The translations under genes and the position numbers were made by a program. The notes under the pieces are model-generated. The model ran no database searches, had not been told where the DNA came from, and was given only the letters and a program-made list of their open reading frames with translations. Positions 1 through 5,725 of a DNA stretch of 7,186 bases are shown piece after piece. Positions within the stretch are counted from its first letter, which is position 1, and every line of letters begins with the position of its first letter. Source of the stretch: Candidatus Nealsonbacteria bacterium CG01_land_8_20_14_3_00_12 (lineage in GTDB: Bacteria > Patescibacteriota > Minisyncoccia > Minisyncoccales > PETJ01); the NCBI GenBank assembly GCA_002781125.1, contig PETJ01000051.1, forward strand, positions 1 through 7,186, given 5' to 3'.

Positions 1-942
1 AACAATCTGTTTCGCCTTCTGAGGAAATACGTCAACTAAGACAAAATTAGATTGCGAAGGATATACTTTGAACTTTATATTTTTTTCAAAATATTCTCTT
101 CCTTTTTTATTTAATTTAACAACTTTTCCAGCATATCTCTGGTCTTCCATCGCTGCTTTCGCTGCCTTGACTGCTAAAGAGCTGGTAAAAAATGGGAAAT
201 TTGTCTTTTCATAATCTTTAACCAAATCTTCTGGCATTATTCCATAACCAATCCTCAAATTAGCTAAACCATAAACTTTAGAAAAAGTTCTAGTAATTAT
301 TAAATTTTTGTATTTTTTAAACAAATCTATAGCCGAAGAGCCTGGTTTTGAATATTCGATATAAGCTTCGTCTACTAAAATATAACAATTCACTTTCTTT
401 AAAATTTCTTTGATATCCTTCTTCGGTATTAAGTTAGCTGAAGGATTATTAGGTGAACAAAGAAAAATAATTTTTGTTTTTTTATTAACTAACGAAAGCA
501 GTTTTTTAACGGGTATATCAAAATTTTTATCTCTTTGCAAAAATATTGGCTTTCCACCGGCAACTCTAGTCACTTGTTCGTACATAGCGAAAGTAGGCAA
601 AGGAATGATAGCTTCGTCTCTTTTATCAATTAGGATTTTAGCTAAAGTATCAAATACTCCGTCACTTCCTGCACCTAAAACGATGTTTCTGGGGGGAATT
701 TTAAGGTGTTTAGAAATGGTGTTTTTAAGTTCCTCAATGCTTAAGGGATCAGGAAAAATAGAAATCTTATCCAGGTTTTCAACTATAACTTTTTTCACTT
801 TTGGGCTTGGGCCAAAAGGACTTTCATTTGAAGCCAATTTTATTATCCTTTTTGGATCTAAACCAAACTCTCTAGCCACTTCTTCTATTGATTTGCCCGG
901 AATATATTCTTCTAGTTCTGATAAAAATTTCTTTTTTCTCAT
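1..942 (-). CDS. hisC: Histidinol-phosphate aminotransferase HisC, C-terminus outside window
   Basis: PLP-dependent fold-type I aminotransferase that converts imidazole acetol phosphate plus glutamate to histidinol phosphate and 2-oxoglutarate in the cytosol. The frame is open from the ATG at 942 to the window edge, giving 314 residues; the family is about 350-360, so roughly the last 40 are missing. Family landmarks in order are YIPGKS (13-18), SNESPFGPSP (38-47), GAGSD (90-94), PTFAMY (116-121), SPNNPS (163-168), VDEAY (190-194, with the PLP-contacting Asp191), and TFSKVYGLANLRIGYG (219-234), where Lys222 is the expected Schiff-base lysine. The usual RYPD segment reads IFPDP (62-66), so the Tyr that normally reaches the neighbouring subunit's PLP phosphate is Phe. 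The ATG overlaps the upstream fusion gene's stop as ATGA and has no Shine-Dalgarno, so translation is probably coupled. A related acetol-phosphate or amino-acid aminotransferase cannot be fully excluded. Confidence 0.9.
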   Translation of the reverse strand, partial: MRKKKFLSELEEYIPGKSIEEVAREFGLDPKRIIKLASNESPFGPSPKVKKVIVENLDKISIFPDPLSIEELKNTISKHLKIPPRNIVLGAGSDGVFDTLAKILIDKRDEAIIPLPTFAMYEQVTRVAGGKPIFLQRDKNFDIPVKKLLSLVNKKTKIIFLCSPNNPSANLIPKKDIKEILKKVNCYILVDEAYIEYSKPGSSAIDLFKKYKNLIITRTFSKVYGLANLRIGYGIMPEDLVKDYEKTNFPFFTSSLAVKAAKAAMEDQRYAGKVVKLNKKGREYFEKNIKFKVYPSQSNFVLVDVFPQKAKQIV

Positions 943-1754
943 AAATTTATAATCCGTTTCTTTTTAAGATACTGTAGGATAACATCAACTTGCTTTTCGG
1001 GTGTTAAATAATCCGAGTTTACTTTAATATGGTATTTTTGAGGAATTTCATAGGGTTTTTCTTTGGTAATCTTAACATTTCTTTCGACATACACCCATAT
1101 CGGTTTTGCAATTTCATCAATTTTCTTTCTTGTCTCTCCAAATGGGGCTATAACAGATACTATTACCATATTTTTCTTCGATAGTGCTACGGCTAACCTA
1201 GCAACTCGAAGATTATGTTCTTCACGATCTTGTTTACTAAAACCGAGTCCTACTGATATGGATTTTCTCATGTCATTACCATCAAGAATTACTCCGCTGA
1301 TTTTCTTCTGAAGAGCGTTTGCTATAGTGGTTTTCCCCGCTCCAGTTTGACCAGTCAACCAAATTATAGGTTTCATAACCCGGTGGTTTATTCGAATTGC
1401 TGTTCCTGATATTTTTTCGATTTTTGGTTCTAACTCAATCCTCCGAATTGCATATCCCACATCTCTCCCATAACAAATCTCATCAATATCAGGAATTACT
1501 ACAATTTTTACGAGATCTCCATATTTATGAAGAGCGCACTGTATCATGTTCCACCTTTCATATACGGTGTAAGGATTACTTTGATTAACTTCAGTATCTC
1601 GTATTGCTATTATAACGGGTTTACCTTTTTTGAGTACGGTTTCAATAAGTTTCTTATGCCCCCTATGAAATGGCTGCCATCTTCCTACAAATAAACTACT
1701 CGTTTGTTGTGTTGTTCTCTTTCTCATCTTTTTAATCCGTTCCTTGATGGCCAT
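939..1754 (-). CDS. Fusion protein: HxGH nucleotidyltransferase domain + adenylylsulfate-kinase-like domain
   Basis: Two catalytic domains in 271 residues. Residues about 19-125 form a cytidylyltransferase/NMNAT-type domain: GRWQPFHRGH (24-33) holds the HxGH nucleotide-binding motif, NPYTVYER (60-67) follows, and ISGTAIR (115-121) is the second family signature. Residues about 128-265 resemble CysC: Walker A GQTGAGKT (135-142), LDGNDMR (157-163), GLGFSKQDR (169-177), and SVIAPFGETR (200-209). The segment after VYVERN (221-226) goes almost directly to KPYEIP (233-238), so about 20 residues of the lid that carries the KGLYKKAR-type motif in true APS kinases are absent. His180 sits where CysC usually has the Asn of DRxEN. 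I infer a small molecule is transferred to or from a nucleotide and phosphorylated, with APS an unlikely substrate; the real substrate is unknown. The gene overlaps hisC. Start is uncertain: Met1 would be leaderless, while Met10 (ATG at 1727) has AAGGA 13 bases upstream. Confidence 0.85.
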   Translation of the reverse strand: MAIKERIKKMRKRTTQQTSSLFVGRWQPFHRGHKKLIETVLKKGKPVIIAIRDTEVNQSNPYTVYERWNMIQCALHKYGDLVKIVVIPDIDEICYGRDVGYAIRRIELEPKIEKISGTAIRINHRVMKPIIWLTGQTGAGKTTIANALQKKISGVILDGNDMRKSISVGLGFSKQDREEHNLRVARLAVALSKKNMVIVSVIAPFGETRKKIDEIAKPIWVYVERNVKITKEKPYEIPQKYHIKVNSDYLTPEKQVDVILQYLKKKRIINL

Positions 1755-1787
1755 AATATTTACATTATATACTTTTTATGGTATTTT
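1744..1787 (+). promoter_or_regulatory. Candidate promoter(s) of the gpsA-like/hisB-like operon
   Basis: Two plus-strand candidates overlap. One is TTGATG (1744-1749), 18 bases, TATACT (1768-1773). The other is TTTACA (1759-1764), 17 bases, TATTTT (1782-1787). Either leaves a leader of roughly 45-60 bases before the ATG at 1840. Both interleave with the divergent minus-strand promoter, the two -10 boxes touching at 1768-1769, so the two operons should compete for polymerase or share control. Confidence 0.45.
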
Positions 1788-1792
1788 CCCAA
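1764..1792 (-). promoter_or_regulatory. Promoter of fusion gene-hisC operon
   Basis: On the minus strand TTGGGA (1787-1792) and a perfect TATAAT (1764-1769) are separated by 17 bases. The predicted start point, about 7 bases past the -10 box, falls near 1757, only about 3 bases before the ATG at 1754. The mRNA would be leaderless or nearly so if Met1 is used, or would have a leader of about 30 bases if Met10 is used. Confidence 0.6.
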
Positions 1793-1830
1793 TAGGAGGG
1801 CTGAAAATAGCTCTTTAATATTATAGGAGG
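1792..1830 (+). repeat. Duplicated ATAGGAGG in the leader; second copy is the RBS
   Basis: The octamer ATAGGAGG occurs at 1792-1799 and again at 1823-1830. The second copy lies 9 bases before the ATG at 1840 and is the working Shine-Dalgarno. It fixes that start together with the in-frame TAA at 1816-1818. The first copy has no ATG, GTG or TTG at a useful distance, so it is either chance or a ribosome standby site. Confidence 0.6.
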
Positions 1831-1839
1831 TTAACATCC

Positions 1840-2832
1840 ATGGCTAATAAGAAAACAGTTGGCATTCTCGGAGCCGGAGCTATGGGTTGGGGTATAGGAT
1901 ATATACTTAGCACTTACCAAAAAGCGATAGTGAAAATATGGGACCGCGACCCTAACCTTATTAGCGAAGCTAAAAAGACCCGACAGAATCCCAAGTACTC
2001 TGACCCAGCGATTGTTTTACCAGAGGAAGTTTTATTATCAAACAACTTAGAAAAGGTGGTGAATGATTCTGACCTGGTACTGCTTGCGGTGCCCTCTTTT
2101 GCAGTGAGGGAAATGTGCCAGAGAATTTCCAGTTTTTCTTTCCCCTCCTTACTCATGATATCCAAAGGAATGGAAAAAGACACTTCCCTTCTACCCTTTC
2201 AAGTAGCAGAAGAAGTGCTGGGAAAGATAGATATTCTCCATCTTACAGGAGCTGGTTATGGTAAGTCAGTACACCAAAAGATTCCAACCACCGAAGCCTT
2301 AGCTTCAAGAAACGAAAATCTTCTGAAAGAAGTGAAAAATCTACTGGAAACGGATTGGTTAACTATCAAAATTTCCACTGACCTTCTGGGGATTCAGCTA
2401 GCCGGGGCATTAAAGAATGTGATGGTGATTGGGATTGGAATGGCTCTGGGGTCTAAAGAAAACCAAGAAGTGAAAGCCAAACTTATTGAAGAGGGCGTTC
2501 AAGAGATGATCAGATTGGGTAAGGTGATGGGAGCGAAAGAAGAGACTTTCTGGGGGCCAGCTGGTAAGGGAGACTTAGAAATTTCAGCCGATCCCCTTTC
2601 CCGAAATTATCGTCTCGGTCAAGCTCTTTTTGAAAAAGGGTTGACTGAAGTCCAGCGAGATTTGAATGAGAAGGGAACCACTGTGGAAGGATTCCACACC
2701 GCTTTCGCTGCGCATCAATTGGCAAAAAAATACAGGGTCCCCCTACCAATGGTAGAGGAGGTATACAATGTGATTTTCGAAGGGAAAAATTCAAAAGCTG
2801 CCCAAGAAAAAATCATTAGCTTAACTAAGTAA
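1840..2832 (+). CDS. gpsA: GpsA-like NAD(P)-dependent glycerol-3-phosphate dehydrogenase, divergent
   Basis: Family reaction: reduction of dihydroxyacetone phosphate to sn-glycerol 3-phosphate with NAD(P)H, the cytosolic entry to phospholipid synthesis. At 330 residues it is the usual length. The Rossmann motif is GAGAMG (11-16), followed by AVPS (83-86) and SKGMEKD (108-114). The C-terminal domain has GALKNV (189-194) with the expected catalytic Lys192, GKGDL (242-246) with Asp245, SRNYR (254-258), and VEG (282-284). Deviations from ordinary GpsA are TGAGYGKSV (136-144) where SGPSFAKEV is typical, and PAGKGDL where LAGLGDL is typical. These lie near the substrate site, so an altered substrate is possible. 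It has an AGGAGG ribosome site and is first in a two-gene operon with the HisB-like gene, 13 bases apart. Sampled GC is near 48 percent, against about 25-37 percent in most neighbouring genes, suggesting acquisition. Family assignment is firm; the substrate is less so. Confidence 0.85.
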   Translation: MANKKTVGILGAGAMGWGIGYILSTYQKAIVKIWDRDPNLISEAKKTRQNPKYSDPAIVLPEEVLLSNNLEKVVNDSDLVLLAVPSFAVREMCQRISSFSFPSLLMISKGMEKDTSLLPFQVAEEVLGKIDILHLTGAGYGKSVHQKIPTTEALASRNENLLKEVKNLLETDWLTIKISTDLLGIQLAGALKNVMVIGIGMALGSKENQEVKAKLIEEGVQEMIRLGKVMGAKEETFWGPAGKGDLEISADPLSRNYRLGQALFEKGLTEVQRDLNEKGTTVEGFHTAFAAHQLAKKYRVPLPMVEEVYNVIFEGKNSKAAQEKIISLTK

Positions 2833-2833
2833 A

Positions 2834-2839
2834 AGGAGG
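2834..2839 (+). promoter_or_regulatory. Strong Shine-Dalgarno site of the HisB-like gene
   Basis: AGGAGG begins one base after the gpsA-like TAA (2830-2832) and lies 6 bases before the ATG at 2846. This supports that start and an operon with strong independent initiation. Most other genes in the window lack such a site. Confidence 0.85.
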
Positions 2840-2845
2840 ATAAAA

Positions 2846-3460
2846 ATGGAAAACCGCATTGGAACAGCTACAAGAAAAACCGGCGAGGTGGATATCGAAA
2901 TAGAAATTCGCTTGGACGAAGCTGGAAAATACCAGATCTCAATTACCTCTGACAAAGAAGAACCAGACCTCGGCTCCCCAACTTTAAGTTTATTTGAGCA
3001 TTTGCTTGCTCAGATTTACCACCACGGCCGAATATTGGGCAAGGTTAGGGGTCACGGAGATCTCCCCCATCATATCGTGGAAGACATCGGTATCTGCTGG
3101 GGACAAGCCCTTAAGGATGGTTTAGGAGACAGGAAAGGAATTGAACGTTTTGCAAGCCTTTCTGTGCCTTTTGAAGGAAGTCTCGCCACGGTAGCCATTG
3201 ATCTCAGCGGTCGGGGATATGCAGTGCTTGACTTTCAGGATATGGATAATAAAGCCTTAGCCGGGATGGCACAACATCTGTTCGAAGGAATTGCTGTAAA
3301 TGCTGGGTTGAATCTCTATGGTAAAGTAGAAAATGTAGGAACTTTGAGGAACGACCACCATAAGCTGGAGGCTTTCTGTAAGGCTTTTGGCAGAACTCTC
3401 CATAGAGCTACGAGAATTACTGGGCCCGATGTTATTCCCAGTACGAAAGGAGTCTTGTAG
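2846..3460 (+). CDS. hisB: Imidazoleglycerol-phosphate dehydratase-like protein, divergent HisB
   Basis: Family reaction: Mn-dependent dehydration of imidazole glycerol phosphate to imidazole acetol phosphate, the substrate of HisC. At 204 residues it matches monofunctional HisB (about 190-200), with no phosphatase domain. By alignment from memory all eight metal ligands are present: His52 (LFEHLL), His75, His76 and Glu79 (HHIVED), His144 (AQHLF), and His171, His172 and Glu175 (NDHHKLE). The N-terminal RKTGE (10-14), SGR (121-123), KAFGRTL (179-185) and terminal PSTKGVL are also family marks. It is unusual in three loops: TGIGFLDHM is replaced by a longer, different segment (about 34-53); the GDLxIDDHH stretch is about three residues short (GDLPHH, 71-76); and the PMDEAL loop reads PFEGSL (108-113). 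About three residues are inserted before NDHH. It is therefore a true HisB or a HisB paralogue with a changed pocket. GC is high, like its operon partner. Confidence 0.8.
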   Translation: MENRIGTATRKTGEVDIEIEIRLDEAGKYQISITSDKEEPDLGSPTLSLFEHLLAQIYHHGRILGKVRGHGDLPHHIVEDIGICWGQALKDGLGDRKGIERFASLSVPFEGSLATVAIDLSGRGYAVLDFQDMDNKALAGMAQHLFEGIAVNAGLNLYGKVENVGTLRNDHHKLEAFCKAFGRTLHRATRITGPDVIPSTKGVL

Positions 3461-3484
3461 ACACCACTGGAAGGCGTCTTGTAA
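3446..3484 (+). repeat. In-frame duplication of the HisB-like C-terminal codons plus stop
   Basis: The last codons, Lys-Gly-Val-Leu-stop (AAAGGAGTCTTGTAG, 3446-3460), are followed after three codons in the same frame by Glu-Gly-Val-Leu-stop (GAAGGCGTCTTGTAA, 3470-3484). The second copy supplies the rising arm of the terminator hairpin. Twelve of 15 bases match. Confidence 0.65.
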
Positions 3485-3521
3485 AATTTCTAAGAAGAAC
3501 TGCAAGACGCCTTATTTTTTT
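3471..3521 (+). terminator. Intrinsic terminator of the gpsA-like/hisB-like operon
   Basis: A perfect 11-bp stem pairs AAGGCGTCTTG (3471-3481) with CAAGACGCCTT (3503-3513) across a 21-base loop, and seven T residues follow at 3515-3521. It starts 10 bases after the hisB-like stop. It works in the plus direction only: read from the minus strand, no T run follows the stem. The stop codon (3512-3514) of the convergent kinase gene overlaps the stem's far arm. Confidence 0.9.
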
Positions 3522-4489
3522 CCTTTAATAAACCGATAAAGTGATTCAATTCCTTTAGCTCTTTTTAAAACATAATCTTTAAAATATTTCTTCTCTGCTT
3601 CAGTGGTAGAACTAAAATACTTAACCAACCCCCACCAAAACATTACTAAAATATTAGTTAAAGCTCCATAATATATTTTAGAGTCGTCCAGATCTTTCTT
3701 GTATATCTTTTTCGCTTTTTTCAAAAATTCTTCAAAAGTTTTGATCTTGATTGGCTTTTGATAAAAAAGATTTCCTCCTAAAATAATTCCCAAATCATAA
3801 TGCAGCCCCGCTTTAATATTAAAGCCAGCGTACTCAAAATCTAAAATATAAATTTTTCCATCTTTACCTAATCTTAGATTTTCAAAAATGAGATCGTTGT
3901 GAGTAGAAAGTTTGCCACGCCGAGGTAATTTCTTTTTTGCTTCCTTTTCAATTTTCTCTATTTTTTTTATTTTTTCTTTGCCGATTAGTTTTTCTACCGG
4001 ATATTGTTTTGCTTTTCTTCTATACTTTGAAACCTCATCTCGGAAAACATCGTAAATATTAACAAACTTTACTCCGCTATTGTGAAAAGTATAAAGAGTT
4101 TTCAGTAGTGCCTCTCGAATTCTTGGTTTTTCTAAATTTTTACCGTCAATATCTTTGCCTTCAATGTAATCCATCACCATTGTTCCATCGGGTAAATCAA
4201 AGATTTTTTTCTTTGGTAATAATAGATTTTTTCCTTTGAAGATGTAGAGATAATATTTTGGCAAAACCTCTGTTAATTTTTTGCACTTTGCCAAAGCTAA
4301 AATATTTTTGGCTTCTATATTTCTGTCTACAATATCAGTTCTTTCCCAGGGAAGTCTGACAAAAAACTTTTTATTTTTATGCTGAACTATCCAGTTTCTA
4401 TTGGTCTGTCCACCGGCTTTTTTGACCTTTATTTTTCCTGGCCGCCAATCTTTATTCAACCGACAAATTAATTGGATGTCTTTAATCAT
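3512..4489 (-). CDS. Choline/ethanolamine-kinase-like phosphotransferase (LicA/APH fold)
   Basis: Cytosolic ATP-dependent small-molecule kinase with the aminoglycoside phosphotransferase/choline kinase fold, 325 residues. Visible marks are GGQTNRNWIV (26-35), close to the choline kinase GGxTNRNY segment; FFVRLPWERTDIVDRNIEAKN (42-62 region) with the conserved helix Glu59; the catalytic loop STHNDLIFEN (195-204) carrying His197, Asp199 and Asn204; and the metal-binding segment ILDFEYAG (215-222) with Asp217. The match is best to bacterial LicA-type choline kinases, so an amino alcohol is the likeliest acceptor, but a sugar or another alcohol cannot be excluded. Residues about 153-192 are very lysine-rich. 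Its ATG lies one base after the hisD stop (TAAAATG) with only a weak AAGG upstream, so it is the coupled second gene of the hisD operon. No LicC-type partner sits next to it; the fusion gene nearby does carry a nucleotidyltransferase domain. Confidence 0.8.
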   Translation of the reverse strand: MIKDIQLICRLNKDWRPGKIKVKKAGGQTNRNWIVQHKNKKFFVRLPWERTDIVDRNIEAKNILALAKCKKLTEVLPKYYLYIFKGKNLLLPKKKIFDLPDGTMVMDYIEGKDIDGKNLEKPRIREALLKTLYTFHNSGVKFVNIYDVFRDEVSKYRRKAKQYPVEKLIGKEKIKKIEKIEKEAKKKLPRRGKLSTHNDLIFENLRLGKDGKIYILDFEYAGFNIKAGLHYDLGIILGGNLFYQKPIKIKTFEEFLKKAKKIYKKDLDDSKIYYGALTNILVMFWWGLVKYFSSTTEAEKKYFKDYVLKRAKGIESLYRFIKGKK

Positions 4490-4490
4490 T

Positions 4491-5669
4491 TTAAAGCCTT
4501 ATTTCAACAGATTTCTTATGGGCGTCTAAGCCTTCAAATGAAGCAAGTTCTTTTGCAATTGAAGCTAATTTTTTAGCTCCTCTTTTAGTAATATATTGAT
4601 AAGTTTGAATTTTAATAAAATCTTTTACTGATAGTCCTCCAGTAAATCTTGAAGTTCCATCAGTAGGTAAAACGTGATTAGGACCAGAACAATAATCGCC
4701 AAAGGCTACAGCTGAATAGCTGTTTAGAAAAAGAGAGCCATAGTTTTTTAACTGGTTTAAATATTTTTTGGGATTTTTAACTTGGAGAGCTAAATGTTCT
4801 GGAGCTATCTGGTTAGCTATTTTGATTGCTTCTTCCAGATTCTTAACTAAAATTACTTTTTTGTTTTTAAAGGCTTCTTTGATTATATTTTTTGTTTCTA
4901 ATTTTTTGATTTGGATTTTTAATTCATCATTGACTTTTTTAATGAGATTTTTTGAATTAGTAACAAAAAATATTTTTGTATTTACATCGTGTTCTGCCTG
5001 GGCTAATAAGTCTGCGGCAACGAATTTCGGATTTGCGTAATTATCAGCAATAATTAGAATTTCGCTAGGTCCAGCCAAAAGATCAATTCCACAATCCCCA
5101 AAAACTTCTTTTTTAGCTGTGGTTACATAAATATTCCCGGGACCAACAATTTTATCTACTTTTGGAATGGTCTCAGTTCCATAAGCCATGGCCGCAATTG
5201 CCTGAACGCCGCCAATCTTGAAAATTAAATCAGCCCCAGATAAATCTACGGCAACAATCGTTACTGGTTTTATCTTGGGAGAACAAACAATAATTTCCCT
5301 CACTCCAGCTACTTTAGCGGGAATAATACACATTAAAGCAGTAGAAGGCAAGGGATATCTACCTCCTGGAACATAAACTCCTATTCTCTCAAGTGGGATT
5401 ATTTTTTGACCAACTGTCACTCCATTTTCTGTATATTCAAAATCTTGAAAATTCTTCAGTTGGGTTTTGGCAAACCTTCTAATATTGGTAGCCGCCTTTC
5501 TTATCGTTTCTACGGTTTCTCTGCCCGCCTCCCGATAGGCCTCTCTTATCTCTCTTTTGCTAACTTTGAAGTCCTTTAATTCAACCTTATCAAAAATGGC
5601 TGTATATTTTCTAACCGCCTTATCTCCGTTTCTTCTCACCTCCTCAATGACGTATTTAACTGTCTTCAT
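4491..5669 (-). CDS. hisD: Histidinol dehydrogenase HisD
   Basis: Zn- and NAD-dependent enzyme of the final histidine step, oxidising L-histidinol through the aldehyde to L-histidine in two NAD-linked turnovers. The catalytic set appears complete: Zn ligands Gln224 and His227 (LLAQAEHD), Asp325 (FGDYCSGPNH) and His384 (EGLDAHKKS); general acid-base pair Glu291-His292 (APEHL). Other signatures are PGGRYPLPSTALM (101-113), GGVQAIAAMAYGT (153-165), VGPGNIYV (175-182), AGPSEI (199-204) and His332 in SGPNHVLPT. At 392 residues it is about 30-40 shorter than the common 425-435 form, the missing part being at the N-terminus. The ATG at 5669 is preferred because an extended -10 box stands just before it and no Shine-Dalgarno is present. 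It is the first gene of an operon with the choline-kinase-like gene and is divergent from prs. Confidence 0.95.
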   Translation of the reverse strand: MKTVKYVIEEVRRNGDKAVRKYTAIFDKVELKDFKVSKREIREAYREAGRETVETIRKAATNIRRFAKTQLKNFQDFEYTENGVTVGQKIIPLERIGVYVPGGRYPLPSTALMCIIPAKVAGVREIIVCSPKIKPVTIVAVDLSGADLIFKIGGVQAIAAMAYGTETIPKVDKIVGPGNIYVTTAKKEVFGDCGIDLLAGPSEILIIADNYANPKFVAADLLAQAEHDVNTKIFFVTNSKNLIKKVNDELKIQIKKLETKNIIKEAFKNKKVILVKNLEEAIKIANQIAPEHLALQVKNPKKYLNQLKNYGSLFLNSYSAVAFGDYCSGPNHVLPTDGTSRFTGGLSVKDFIKIQTYQYITKRGAKKLASIAKELASFEGLDAHKKSVEIRL

Positions 5670-5676
5670 AAACTGA

Positions 5677-5685
5677 ATTTTAGCA
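5677..5685 (-). promoter_or_regulatory. Extended -10 promoter of hisD, predicted leaderless
   Basis: On the minus strand TGCTAAAAT (5677-5685) is an extended -10 element. No good -35 box is seen at 16-17 bases. A start point 7 bases downstream would be at about 5670, directly before the hisD ATG (5669), so the mRNA is predicted to have essentially no leader. Confidence 0.6.
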
Positions 5686-5691
5686 CATTTT

Positions 5692-5719
5692 TTGAGTTCG
5701 GAGAAGCTAATGGTAAAAT
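5692..5719 (+). promoter_or_regulatory. Promoter of prs-rtcA, predicted leaderless
   Basis: TTGAGT (5692-5697), 16 bases, then TAAAAT (5714-5719) preceded by TGG as an extended -10. A start 7 bases past the box coincides with the A of the prs ATG at 5726. No Shine-Dalgarno precedes that ATG. The element shares a 56-base intergenic space with the divergent hisD promoter. Confidence 0.6.
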
Positions 5720-5725
5720 AAAAAA

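Larger units (their letters stand above)
1840..3460. other. Two-gene compositional island
   Basis: The gpsA-like and hisB-like genes together stand out from both flanks. Hand counts on 60-base samples give about 48 percent G+C here, against roughly 27 percent in prs, 37 percent in the fusion gene and about 20 percent in one stretch of hisD. They also use AGGAGG ribosome sites and end in a strong terminator, unlike their neighbours. rtcA, at about 40-43 percent, is intermediate. Confidence 0.6.

Noticed and set aside
410..952. A 180-residue plus-strand open frame
   Set aside because: It is the complement of hisC, whose minus-strand frame carries the complete aminotransferase motif series; the plus frame shows no family motif.
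939..1754. Sulfate assimilation role for the kinase domain (cysC)
   Set aside because: The lid and one substrate-contact Asn of APS kinases are missing, and no other sulfur gene is nearby, so I did not give the gene that name.
1778..1795. Five-codon leader ORF (ATG GTA TTT TCC CAA TAG) before the gpsA-like gene
   Set aside because: No Shine-Dalgarno precedes it, and it lies across the candidate promoter rather than safely inside the leader. No attenuator hairpin is seen.
1755..1839. Riboswitch or T-box in the largest intergenic gap
   Set aside because: Only 85 bases are available, largely taken up by the two divergent promoters and the ribosome site, and no extended pairing was found.
2510..2794. 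Minus-strand open frame of 94 residues
   Set aside because: It is antisense to the gpsA-like C-terminal domain, which has clear conserved residues; no ribosome site or motif supports it.
4768..5040. A hydrophobic 90-residue plus-strand open frame resembling a membrane protein
   Set aside because: It lies wholly inside hisD on the opposite strand; its apparent hydrophobicity comes from reading the complement of Lys/Glu-rich AT-rich codons.
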